A DNA stretch of 64,000 bases, from NCBI GenBank assembly GCA_016719635.1, contig JADJYT010000003.1, positions 124,001 to 188,000 on the forward strand. The letters are read 5' to 3'. Origin of the DNA: Sphingobacteriales bacterium (GTDB lineage: Bacteria; Bacteroidota; Bacteroidia; Chitinophagales; JADIYW01). Positions 9,193 to 16,555 of the stretch are shown piece after piece (within the stretch, counting starts at the first letter, position 1; the number at the start of each line of letters is the position of its first letter). Below the pieces are notes generated by a model that was not told the DNA's origin, searched no databases, and was given only the letters and a program-made list of their open reading frames with translations. The translations under genes and the position numbers were made by a program.

Positions 9193-9798
9193 ATGGATGC
9201 CTACAAAACAATAAAAGAGCCTGTAGAAAATTTTCTTTACAAAGAGAAAGCGAGCAAATTTATCGGTTTTGCCTATCCTGTCGACAGTGAAGCAGCCATC
9301 AAAGAAAGATTGGCTGCCGTCAGGAGCCTCCACACCAAAGCCACCCATCATTGCTATGCCTACCGTTTAGGCCTGGACAAAAACAATTACCGCACGCATG
9401 ACGACGGTGAGCCGAATGGCACCGCGGGTAAACCCATCATCGGGCAGATGGATTCACTGGGCATCACCAACTGCCTGATCATTGTTGTCCGTTATTTCGG
9501 AGGTACCAAACTGGGTGTTTCCGGCCTGATAGATGCCTACAAAGAAACCGCAAAAGAAACACTTGCCGCTGCTACTTTCATTGAACGCAAAATCCTGGAT
9601 TATTATACCATCACCTGTGATTATACATTCATCAACAGGGCGTTTCAGATCATTCATAAACTACATGGAGTGATTATCCGACAGGAGATAGATAACACCG
9701 TATTATTCCTGATTGGAATTGAGCAGGATAAATCCAGGGTTTTGGAAAAAGAGTTATCGGAACAGCAGTTCCCTTTTCAGTTTGTGGAACGAAAATAA
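9193..9798 (+). CDS. IMPACT/YigZ family protein (UPF0029)
   Basis: A 201-residue protein whose first 125 residues carry the UPF0029 signature: KATHHCYAYRLG, then DDGEPNGTAGKPI and VVRYFGGTKLGVSGLIDAY. The C-terminal domain (about residues 140-201) is the ferredoxin-like second domain usual for bacterial YigZ. The family is related to eukaryotic IMPACT, a regulator of translation control, but the bacterial role is undefined. The start codon follows the upstream permease stop codon with no gap. Family assignment is firm. Confidence 0.9.
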   Translation: MDAYKTIKEPVENFLYKEKASKFIGFAYPVDSEAAIKERLAAVRSLHTKATHHCYAYRLGLDKNNYRTHDDGEPNGTAGKPIIGQMDSLGITNCLIIVVRYFGGTKLGVSGLIDAYKETAKETLAAATFIERKILDYYTITCDYTFINRAFQIIHKLHGVIIRQEIDNTVLFLIGIEQDKSRVLEKELSEQQFPFQFVERK

Positions 9799-9799
9799 G

Positions 9800-10384
9800 T
9801 TAGCCTGCATTATAGGCATTCAGGAAATCAATCAGCTGCTGCGTGGCTTTTCCTCTGTGGCTGATACGCGATTTTTCATCCAGCATCACTTCCGCCAGCG
9901 TTCTGCCATCATCCAGCACAAAAACGGGATCGTAGCCAAATCCGTACAACCCTCTTTTTTCCAACCCGATTTCCCCCTTCAAAATACCGGTAAACTGATA
10001 GTGTTTCCCGTCAAGTATCAGGGTAACGACCGTCTTGAACTGCGCCGTTCTGTTTTCAACGCCGTCCATTTCTTTCAGCAACTTGTCCATGTTCTTTCCG
10101 GCATCTCTTTCTTCACCGGCATAGCGGGCGCTGTACACACCGGGCTCACCGTTCAGCGCCTCCACCTCCAGTCCGGTATCTTCCGCAAAACAATTTACCT
10201 GATAATGGCGATAGACATATTCCGCTTTTTCCGCCGAGTTTTCCCCTATCGTTTCATGGGTTTCCGGCAGCTCTTCCAGGCAGCCTATCTCTTCCAGCTT
10301 TTTCAGCTGGTATTTCCCTTTCAGTAAAGCTTCAATTTCCCTGATTTTATTGGAATTATTGGTGGCAAAGACTAAGGCACTCAT
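9800..10384 (-). CDS. rdgB: non-canonical purine NTP pyrophosphatase (RdgB/HAM1)
   Basis: A 194-residue ITPase-family enzyme that hydrolyses dITP, XTP and related deaminated nucleotides to monophosphates. Diagnostic elements are the N-terminal FATNNSNKIREI, the AEDTGLEV motif, GEPGVYSARYAG, GYGFGYDP-type segment (YGFGYDPVF) and the C-terminal SHRGKA. Length is normal. The start codon overlaps the stop of the upstream minus-strand gene by 4 bases, so they form a two-gene operon; the 3' end nearly touches the convergent YigZ gene. Confidence 0.94.
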   Translation of the reverse strand: MSALVFATNNSNKIREIEALLKGKYQLKKLEEIGCLEELPETHETIGENSAEKAEYVYRHYQVNCFAEDTGLEVEALNGEPGVYSARYAGEERDAGKNMDKLLKEMDGVENRTAQFKTVVTLILDGKHYQFTGILKGEIGLEKRGLYGFGYDPVFVLDDGRTLAEVMLDEKSRISHRGKATQQLIDFLNAYNAG

Positions 10385-10806
10385 CCGGCAAGATTAAAGG
10401 AGATTTGCAATTGTTTCCATAATTTACTTTTCAGCGCACTGTTCTTCTCCAGCAGCTCCGGCGCATCGGATTTCAGCACATCCAGGGAGGCGATTTGTAC
10501 CAAACTATAGACAGGAATTACCGCATTCAGCCCCACTTCATTTTCCTGCACACCGAATAAAAAACATTTGGTTATCTCCAGCTGCTTTTTTAAAGCCGTA
10601 ATTCTGGTTGGGTGTTCCATAATATCTATGAACAGGAAATTATCCATTTTCAACTTCAATCCGTTTTCAATCAGTTTTTGCATCAGGTTCTCCTGGACTT
10701 CAGCCTCCGCCGGGTCCTTGCTTTTTTTATAAAAAATGACATACCCCGAAAATGCTTCGGGGATTAGAGGAATGGCGGATGAATTCAATACAAAAAAACG
10801 GCTCAT
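10381..10806 (-). CDS. hypothetical protein upstream of rdgB
   Basis: A 141-residue soluble protein that I do not recognise. It begins MSRFFVLNSSAIPLIPEAF and has alternating strand and helix segments, including VIFYKKSKDPAEAEV, NFLFIDIMEHPTR and CFLFGVQENEVG, without signal peptide or membrane helix. The pattern of short hydrophobic strands suggests a small alpha/beta fold. The 4-base overlap with rdgB indicates translational coupling. No catalytic motif was seen; it is probably a lineage-restricted conserved protein. Confidence 0.65.
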   Translation of the reverse strand: MSRFFVLNSSAIPLIPEAFSGYVIFYKKSKDPAEAEVQENLMQKLIENGLKLKMDNFLFIDIMEHPTRITALKKQLEITKCFLFGVQENEVGLNAVIPVYSLVQIASLDVLKSDAPELLEKNSALKSKLWKQLQISFNLAG

Positions 10807-10952
10807 GGTATTTTTTTCGTTTTCAGACGATTTCCAAACCTACACATTTTTTACCAGTTGAAAAAAGGCTGAACATATATCATCATTAATTAACCTCATT
10901 TTACCCTAAATAATCCTGCTTTTTGATTATTTTGCAGGTAAATATTTCAGTT

Positions 10953-12038
10953 ATGACAGCGCATCTGATGGAAACGGAAACCCTGCCTATCGAGGTGGAG
11001 AAAATAGCACAAAGCAAATTGCCTTCCATTGACTTTAACCATATTCCGTTTGGAAAAACATTTTCCGACCACATGCTGGTGGCTGAATATTATGACGGCA
11101 AATGGCAGCATGCTAAAATCATGCCCTATCAGGATTTTTCGTTAAGTCCCGCCAGCAATGTCTTTCACTACGGGCAAGCCATCTTCGAAGGGATGAAAGC
11201 CTACTACAAGCAGGACGACAGCGGCATTGTGTTATTCCGACCTGAAAAAAACTGGGAACGGCTCAACAAATCCGCCGTCAGAATGTCAATGCCGGAAGTG
11301 CCGAAAGAACTATTCATGGAAGGCATCCAAAAGCTGATTGAACTGGACAGGGATTTTATTCCGAAAGCAGCCGGCAGCTCCTTATATATCCGGCCTTTCA
11401 TGATCGGTACAGAACCCTTTATCGGAGTGAGGACATCTGACCGGTATCTGTTTTCCATCATCATAGGGCCAACCGGCCCTTATTACGGCGAACCCATCTC
11501 CGTGTTGGTTTACGACACTTTCATACGCGCCACCAAAGGGGGTTACGGCAATGCCAAAGCTGCCGGAAATTATGCCGGCACCTTATATCCGGTGGAATTA
11601 GCCCGCAAAATGGGCTACAAGGATGTATTATGGCTGGATGGCGAACACAAGAAATACGCCAACGAAGTGGGTACGATGAATATCTTTTTCGTCGTGGATG
11701 GGAAGCTGATAACGCCTGAAACGGATGGCTCCATTCTGGAAGGCATCACGAGAGACAGCATTATCACCATTGCCAGAGATTTGGGATACACCGTCGAAGA
11801 GCGTCCGATTCCGTTTGATGAAATCGTGGAAGCGCACGGAAACGGAACGCTGACAGAGATGTTTGGAACAGGAACGGCTGCGGTGGTAAATCCGGTGAAC
11901 CGTTTCGGCTACAAAGGCAAAGACTATGTCCTGGATGAGAAATCGTTTGTGATGGCCAACCGCCTCAAAGAGGAACTGGTAGGCATACAGAAATGCACCA
12001 CTGAAGACAAATTCGGCTGGGTGGTAGACGTTTTGTAG
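10953..12038 (+). CDS. ilvE: branched-chain amino acid aminotransferase
   Basis: A class IV PLP aminotransferase of 361 residues, of the longer eukaryote-like type. The ATG at 10953 gives MTAHLMETETLPIE; the frame extends to a TTG at 10923 but that is less likely. Family blocks are SNVFHYGQAIFEGMKAY near residue 70, GNAKAAGNYAGTL with the presumed PLP lysine at 202, and VLWLDGEHKKYANEVGTMN. It interconverts Leu, Ile and Val with their 2-oxo acids. A gap of about 146 bases precedes it, and it is followed after 51 bases by an unrelated secreted protease. Confidence 0.93.
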   Translation: MTAHLMETETLPIEVEKIAQSKLPSIDFNHIPFGKTFSDHMLVAEYYDGKWQHAKIMPYQDFSLSPASNVFHYGQAIFEGMKAYYKQDDSGIVLFRPEKNWERLNKSAVRMSMPEVPKELFMEGIQKLIELDRDFIPKAAGSSLYIRPFMIGTEPFIGVRTSDRYLFSIIIGPTGPYYGEPISVLVYDTFIRATKGGYGNAKAAGNYAGTLYPVELARKMGYKDVLWLDGEHKKYANEVGTMNIFFVVDGKLITPETDGSILEGITRDSIITIARDLGYTVEERPIPFDEIVEAHGNGTLTEMFGTGTAAVVNPVNRFGYKGKDYVLDEKSFVMANRLKEELVGIQKCTTEDKFGWVVDVL

Positions 12039-12089
12039 AACCTGACATTCTATCTTATCCGCAATTTTTTCTGCAAAAATTGTCTCAAA

Positions 12090-13697
12090 ATGGTAACTTG
12101 TGATATCAACAACCATACATTGAAACACATTCCAACAATCTCGTTTGTCTTCATGCTGTTATTCATCTTCGATAACCGTACAAAAGCTGAAGAATTACCA
12201 TGTGCCAATGAACGTTTTCAGCAGTTGTTATTTAAAGACCCGACATACAAGGCTTATTTCGAAGCCGTAAATCAGGCAATGCAAGCAAATACATCCGGTC
12301 AAAAGATAAACGGTGCCATCCTGGAAATTCCGGTGGTCGTGCATGTGTTGCATTTGGGTGAGCCTGTCGGAACGGGAACGAACATTTCCGATGAGCAGAT
12401 TATCGATGCCGTTCGCGGGGCCAATGAACGCTGGAGACGACGAAACACGACCGAAGGAGTAGATATGGAAATTCAGTTTTGCCTGGCACAAACCGACCCG
12501 AACGGAAACCCGACCAATGGCATCGTTCGCAAAGATGCCAGCGGCATTGAACAATACAAAGATTACGGCATCGGTTATATCGGCGCACTGGGACAGCCCG
12601 GCTCCGACGAAGCCTATACCAAAAACTTCAGCAACTGGCCGCACACCTATGTTTACAACATCTGGGTGGTCAATAAGATTGCCGGCGGGTGGGGCGGTTA
12701 TGCCTTCTTTCCCTTTTCCTTCAATTACCCGACTGACGGAGTTGTCATCGTAGCGAATTCCATCAAGTACAGCAGTTCCACGCTTGCCCACGAACTCGGG
12801 CATGGCATGGGATTATTCCATACCTTCCAGGGTGATGACAACGGCTGCCCCATAGACGGGATATGTGCCATCTTTGGCGACTGGGTTTGCGACACGCCCC
12901 CACACCGGCAGCCGGACTGTGGTTCCAGCAGCTGCAACAACGGCACAAATGCCAACAACTCCTACAGAAACATCATGAGCTATTGCAACAACAGGTCATT
13001 GTTTACACAAGGTCAAAAATCGAGGTCAAGGGATATAATCACCACCACCACCCGGAACGCCTTATTAAGTTCTGCTGCCTGTACGCCTCCCCCGTGTTTG
13101 TCCACCTTTTCCGGTATAGACAATCTCACCTGTAACGAAGCGGAATCGGGTGTGAGAAAAGACACCCTGCTGAATGCCGGAGGATGTGACAGCATCATTA
13201 CCACCACCACTACGCTACTTCCCTCACCCATTGCAGATTTCTCCTATTCCGTTTCGGGAAATGAAGTAACGTTCACCGACTTGTCCGAACACTACAATAC
13301 CCTGCTTTGGAATTTCGGGGATGATTCCACTTCGACAGCCATTTCCCCTACACATAACTATTCATTGCCGGGAAACTATACCATCTCTTTATCTGCAAGC
13401 AATAACTGCGCCACCGATACAACCTACAAAGAGATAGAAATAGCCTTTACAACAAATACCTTAAATTCCAATTATACCCATCCATCCGTATATCCCAACC
13501 CGAACAATGGGATTTTTAATGTACGCACTTCGGTTGCAGCAGATGAAAAAATGTATTTACAATTGTTCAACCAGCTCGGACAGCTTATCTTTCAGCAGCA
13601 ATTATTCCAGGGAAAAGAACATACGATCAGACCCGATGCAGTTCTACCAAAGGGTGTTTATTTTCTGACACTAACAAGAAATTACCTCCAGGCTTAA
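12090..13697 (+). CDS. secreted M43-type (pappalysin-like) metalloprotease with PKD domain and T9SS C-terminal signal
   Basis: A 535-residue exported protein: signal sequence within residues 1-33, an M43 cytophagalysin-like catalytic domain with HELGHGMGLFH (His234, Glu235, His238, His244) and a Met-turn at NIMSYCN (about 296), a GCDSIITTTT linker module, a PKD domain (about 373-455, with WNFGDDS) and a C-terminal sorting domain starting at VYPNPNNGIF. The last domain directs secretion and surface attachment through the type IX system. The C-terminus reads GVYFLTLTRNYLQA and lacks the usual basic ending, so a late frameshift is possible. A TTG at 12120 is an alternative start. It is probably a single-gene unit ending at the hairpin near 13745. 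Confidence 0.88.
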   Translation: MVTCDINNHTLKHIPTISFVFMLLFIFDNRTKAEELPCANERFQQLLFKDPTYKAYFEAVNQAMQANTSGQKINGAILEIPVVVHVLHLGEPVGTGTNISDEQIIDAVRGANERWRRRNTTEGVDMEIQFCLAQTDPNGNPTNGIVRKDASGIEQYKDYGIGYIGALGQPGSDEAYTKNFSNWPHTYVYNIWVVNKIAGGWGGYAFFPFSFNYPTDGVVIVANSIKYSSSTLAHELGHGMGLFHTFQGDDNGCPIDGICAIFGDWVCDTPPHRQPDCGSSSCNNGTNANNSYRNIMSYCNNRSLFTQGQKSRSRDIITTTTRNALLSSAACTPPPCLSTFSGIDNLTCNEAESGVRKDTLLNAGGCDSIITTTTTLLPSPIADFSYSVSGNEVTFTDLSEHYNTLLWNFGDDSTSTAISPTHNYSLPGNYTISLSASNNCATDTTYKEIEIAFTTNTLNSNYTHPSVYPNPNNGIFNVRTSVAADEKMYLQLFNQLGQLIFQQQLFQGKEHTIRPDAVLPKGVYFLTLTRNYLQA

Positions 13698-13733
13698 AAA
13701 AGAACCTGATCAGCAGTTTACTGAACAAATAAA

Positions 13734-13759
13734 AAATCCCGAACCAAGGTTCGGGATTT
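13734..13759. terminator. bidirectional hairpin terminator
   Basis: A near-perfect inverted repeat AAATCCCGAAC / GTTCGGGATTT with a four-base CAAG loop lies between the convergent protease and aldehyde dehydrogenase genes, with A/T-rich flanks on both sides. It can serve both transcripts. Confidence 0.75.
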
Positions 13760-13782
13760 CATTTATCGGAAGATGGAAATAA

Positions 13783-15198
13783 TTACATCAACCAGCCTAT
13801 CAGTTTTTTAATCAGATTCGTTCCGCTTTCGGTATACGGCGGGAACCGCTGCTTCAAATCACTCATCGTAGATTTTTTGAGAATGCCTTTCAGGTGGCTG
13901 AACGTATCAAAGCTTAACTGGCCGTGGTATGCACCGATACCGCTTTCGCCCACACCGCCGAACGGCAATTCAAACTGCCCCACGTGCATCAGGCACTCAT
14001 TGATGGAAGCGTTGCCGGAAGAGGTTTCCGCCAGGATGCGCTCCTGATAGACCTTATCATCGGAGAAGATATACAATGCCAGCGGCTTATTTCGGGAATT
14101 GACAAATTGAATCGCTTCATCCAATGAGCTGTATTCGATGATAGGCAGGATCGGCCCGAAGATTTCACCCTGCATGATCGGATCATCCGGAGAGACACCG
14201 TCAATCAGCGTCGGTGCGATATACAAATCGTTGATATCCGTTTGGCCGCCCATCAGGATATTGCCTTTCTTCAGCAACTCAGACAAACGCAGGAAATGCT
14301 TTTCATTGATGATACGTCCCAGATCCGGGCTTTTCTGCGGGTTTTCACCAAAAAACTCTTTGGTGGTTTTGGCAAACAGCTCCACAAATTTTTGTTTCAC
14401 TTTCTTATCCACCAATGCATAATCCGGTGCCACGCAGGTTTGACCGGCATTCGTGAATTTACCCCATACCATCCGCTTGATACCCCAGTTCGTGTTGAAT
14501 GTTTCATCCACGAAGAGCGGGCTTTTGCCGCCGAGTTCCAGTGTCACCGGCGTCAGGTGTTTGGCGGCAGCCTGGTAAATCTGACGGCCAACATCCGGGC
14601 TTCCGGTAAAGAAGATATAATCGAACTTCTGTTCCAGCAGGGCATTGCTCTGCTCGATATTGGATAAAACCACTTTCAGATAAGCTTCGTCAAAATTTTC
14701 ATTGATGATCTTCTCCAGAATCCTGGCGGTGTTATCCGACATTCTGGAAGGACGAAGGATACAGGTATTTCCAGCCGACATGGAACCGATAACCGGCGCC
14801 AGTGCCAGCTGAAAAGGATAATTCCATGGCGCGATGATATAGGTAACGCCATAAGGTTCGGCCTGTATCCAGGATGAACCTAACTGGTGAAACAGCGGTG
14901 TTTTCACTTTCCTGGGTTTGGAAAGCGTGCGGATATTTTTTAAGGTATGGTCGATATCTGCCAGCAGGAAACCGATTTCCGTGCCGTAGGCCTCCATCGG
15001 CGATTTATTCAAATCTTTCTTCAAGGCATCCATGATAGCCTGCTCATTATCAGCTATTAGCTGCCGGAGCTTTTTCAGATTCTGAATCCTGAATTCAACA
15101 TCTTTGGTTTTTCCGGTATTGAAAAACCGGCGTTGTTTGTCTACCAAAGCGGCTGCATCAAAAGCTGCATAGGTTTGGTTTTGAATATTTATTGTCAT
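13783..15198 (-). CDS. class 3 aldehyde dehydrogenase (fatty aldehyde dehydrogenase-like)
   Basis: A 471-residue NAD(P)-dependent aldehyde dehydrogenase. Catalytic residues are visible as Glu221 in ELGGKS and Cys255 in NAGQTC. The compact N-terminus, the GRIINEKHFLRL block and the C-terminal SFDTFSHLKG...RFPPYT region are typical of the ALDH3 group, which includes fatty aldehyde dehydrogenases; the C-terminal IKKLIGWLM tail is hydrophobic, as in membrane-associated members. It lies 50 bases downstream of the Mpo1-like gene on the same strand. In yeast, Hfd1 (ALDH3) and Mpo1 act in consecutive steps of 2-hydroxy long-chain aldehyde breakdown, so a joint role in alpha-oxidation is a reasonable inference. 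Confidence 0.9.
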   Translation of the reverse strand: MTINIQNQTYAAFDAAALVDKQRRFFNTGKTKDVEFRIQNLKKLRQLIADNEQAIMDALKKDLNKSPMEAYGTEIGFLLADIDHTLKNIRTLSKPRKVKTPLFHQLGSSWIQAEPYGVTYIIAPWNYPFQLALAPVIGSMSAGNTCILRPSRMSDNTARILEKIINENFDEAYLKVVLSNIEQSNALLEQKFDYIFFTGSPDVGRQIYQAAAKHLTPVTLELGGKSPLFVDETFNTNWGIKRMVWGKFTNAGQTCVAPDYALVDKKVKQKFVELFAKTTKEFFGENPQKSPDLGRIINEKHFLRLSELLKKGNILMGGQTDINDLYIAPTLIDGVSPDDPIMQGEIFGPILPIIEYSSLDEAIQFVNSRNKPLALYIFSDDKVYQERILAETSSGNASINECLMHVGQFELPFGGVGESGIGAYHGQLSFDTFSHLKGILKKSTMSDLKQRFPPYTESGTNLIKKLIGWLM

Positions 15199-15248
15199 AG
15201 TAGAAATTTTATATGGATAATAATGCTGTGCATGGTAAAATTACAAAA

Positions 15249-15713
15249 TTATTTGTAGCTGATGCCTATCTTTTGGTAAATAAAATGCAGCAGCCACGCC
15301 GGGCCAATCAGCAGAAACTGAACATCCTCGAAGAAGGATGGTTTTTGCCCCTCCAGCTTATGTCCGATAAACTGTCCTATCCAGGCCACTACAAAGACAA
15401 TCCCGAGAATGATTGCATAGTTTTGCCTGCCGAAATAAATAAACAGCGCGGAACTGAATGCCAGGCACAATGCGCCGGCCAGGAGGAATCCAATGAATAA
15501 AGGAATGGATAAGCTGAGATAAAAGACAAGTGACAACAGGTAGACGACAATGCCGAAATTGATCTTACCCATGAAAGCCGGAACCGGAATGCACCAGAAC
15601 AAACCGAGCACGGTAAAGAAAATGACCGGGACACAAATCCAGTGAATCAGTTTATTGGTGGGATGCTGATGATCCCTGCCGTATAAACTCAGCCATTCGT
15701 CAATTGTCTTCAT
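15249..15713 (-). CDS. Mpo1-like (DUF962) membrane protein
   Basis: A 154-residue protein with about four predicted membrane helices. The N-terminal YGRDHQHPTNKLIHWICVP block is the DUF962/Mpo1 signature, with the paired histidines expected for metal binding; a further histidine occurs in the GQFIGHKLEG loop. Yeast Mpo1 is an Fe(II)-dependent dioxygenase that converts 2-hydroxy fatty acids to fatty acids one carbon shorter. Here it precedes a class 3 aldehyde dehydrogenase in the same direction with a 50-base gap, matching the adjacent steps of that pathway. Family is well supported; activity in this organism is inferred. Confidence 0.85.
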   Translation of the reverse strand: MKTIDEWLSLYGRDHQHPTNKLIHWICVPVIFFTVLGLFWCIPVPAFMGKINFGIVVYLLSLVFYLSLSIPLFIGFLLAGALCLAFSSALFIYFGRQNYAIILGIVFVVAWIGQFIGHKLEGQKPSFFEDVQFLLIGPAWLLHFIYQKIGISYK

Positions 15714-15820
15714 ACCTTTAATGCTACATCTAATTTACGCATTTTTTCATCATACCATCTTTATTTAATGTGAACGCAAATGAAAAAATTAACACAAATG
15801 AAAAATAAGACACCTGAATA

Positions 15821-15850
15821 TTGCTTTATAGCAAAGTTATCGTAACTTTG
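15821..15850 (+). promoter_or_regulatory. Bacteroidota-type promoter for the small lipoprotein
   Basis: TTG at 15821-15823 and a perfect TAACTTTG (TAnnTTTG) at 15843-15850 are separated by 19 bases, the preferred spacing for the primary sigma factor of Bacteroidota. Transcription would begin near 15857, leaving a leader of about 27 bases before the ATG at 15884. Confidence 0.65.
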
Positions 15851-15883
15851 GATACATTCATTCACTTAAAAAACAAAACAAAA

Positions 15884-16201
15884 ATGAAATTCAAATTACT
15901 TATTTTTTCGTTCATTGCGATAGTTATCGCATCTTTTTCTGTAGGTTGCGGAAAATCAGATTCTGGAGCTAATTGTTATGAAGTCATTGCCACAGATACT
16001 GGGGCACATTCTATTTTTCTAGGCAATGGGGACCTTTCCTCTGCAGGTTTAGAACCTATTAGAGACTGTCTTGTTGTTAGCAAAATTAACACAGATTCAA
16101 TCAGAATTTATTCAAAAGTACTAGACACTACTATTACAGGAAAACTTGATCCATTAGATTGCAACAAAATCATTTTAGATTCACTAATTATAGATGGTTA
16201 G
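15884..16201 (+). CDS. small lipoprotein, probably frameshift-truncated
   Basis: A 105-residue protein with a signal sequence and lipobox SVGC (Cys22), so membrane-anchored after processing. The mature part (KSDSGANCYEVIATD onward) has several short strands and three cysteines, and I do not recognise its family. The ATG at 15884 is chosen because a good promoter lies immediately upstream; in-frame codons before it fall within that promoter. The frame ends at 16201, but the following 150 bases still encode protein-like sequence in other frames, so the gene was probably about 50 residues longer. A strong hairpin lies about 250 bases downstream. Confidence 0.65.
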   Translation: MKFKLLIFSFIAIVIASFSVGCGKSDSGANCYEVIATDTGAHSIFLGNGDLSSAGLEPIRDCLVVSKINTDSIRIYSKVLDTTITGKLDPLDCNKIILDSLIIDG

Positions 16202-16356
16202 CATTTGATGACACGAATACTACATTACTGCTGATTACATTGATACATTAAAAATATCCAAAGCTAGAGCAGGGGACATGGTGCAATAACTGAAACAGGA
16301 AAACATATATTACTATTGCTATAGGTAATACAAATATTACTACTCCAATTGTTTAA
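16202..16356 (+). other. out-of-frame continuation of the lipoprotein gene
   Basis: After the stop at 16201 the sequence still reads as protein in pieces: LAFDDTNTTLLLI immediately after the stop with a one-base shift, DTLKISKARAGDMV further on, then GAITETGKHI and, after another shift, TIAIGNTNITTPIV ending in TAA at 16354-16356. These strand-like pieces join into a plausible C-terminal part of the preceding protein. At least three frame changes are needed. Bases 16357-16450 hold nothing I can interpret. Confidence 0.4.
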
Positions 16357-16450
16357 CAAACCTTTAGTAACTATTGGAGGCCGTGATTTTAGGTCTAAGA
16401 GGCAATTTTAAGAGACTGCCTTAAGAATAAAACTACTATTATTAAATATA

Positions 16451-16482
16451 AAATAAACTCCAACATTCGTTGGAGTTTATTT
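16451..16482 (+). terminator. strong hairpin terminator
   Basis: A perfect 14-base stem AAATAAACTCCAAC / GTTGGAGTTTATTT with loop ATTC. It sits between the lipoprotein gene and the TonB receptor gene and ends in an A/T-rich tract, fitting termination of the lipoprotein transcript. Confidence 0.75.
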
Positions 16483-16555
16483 TAGAATACTAAAAAATTA
16501 ACATATCTTTTATCTTACATTAATTTAACATAAATTAGCACCCAAAATAAAAAAA

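Noticed and set aside
12062..12082. Inverted repeat CAATTTTT/AAAAATTG before the protease
   Set aside because: It is made only of A/T pairs apart from one, so it is too weak to call a terminator of ilvE.
13030..13215. Two stretches rich in CACCACCACC within the metalloprotease
   Set aside because: They encode Thr-rich linker segments in frame (ITTTTR and ITTTTT) and are too short and imperfect to be a tandem repeat element.
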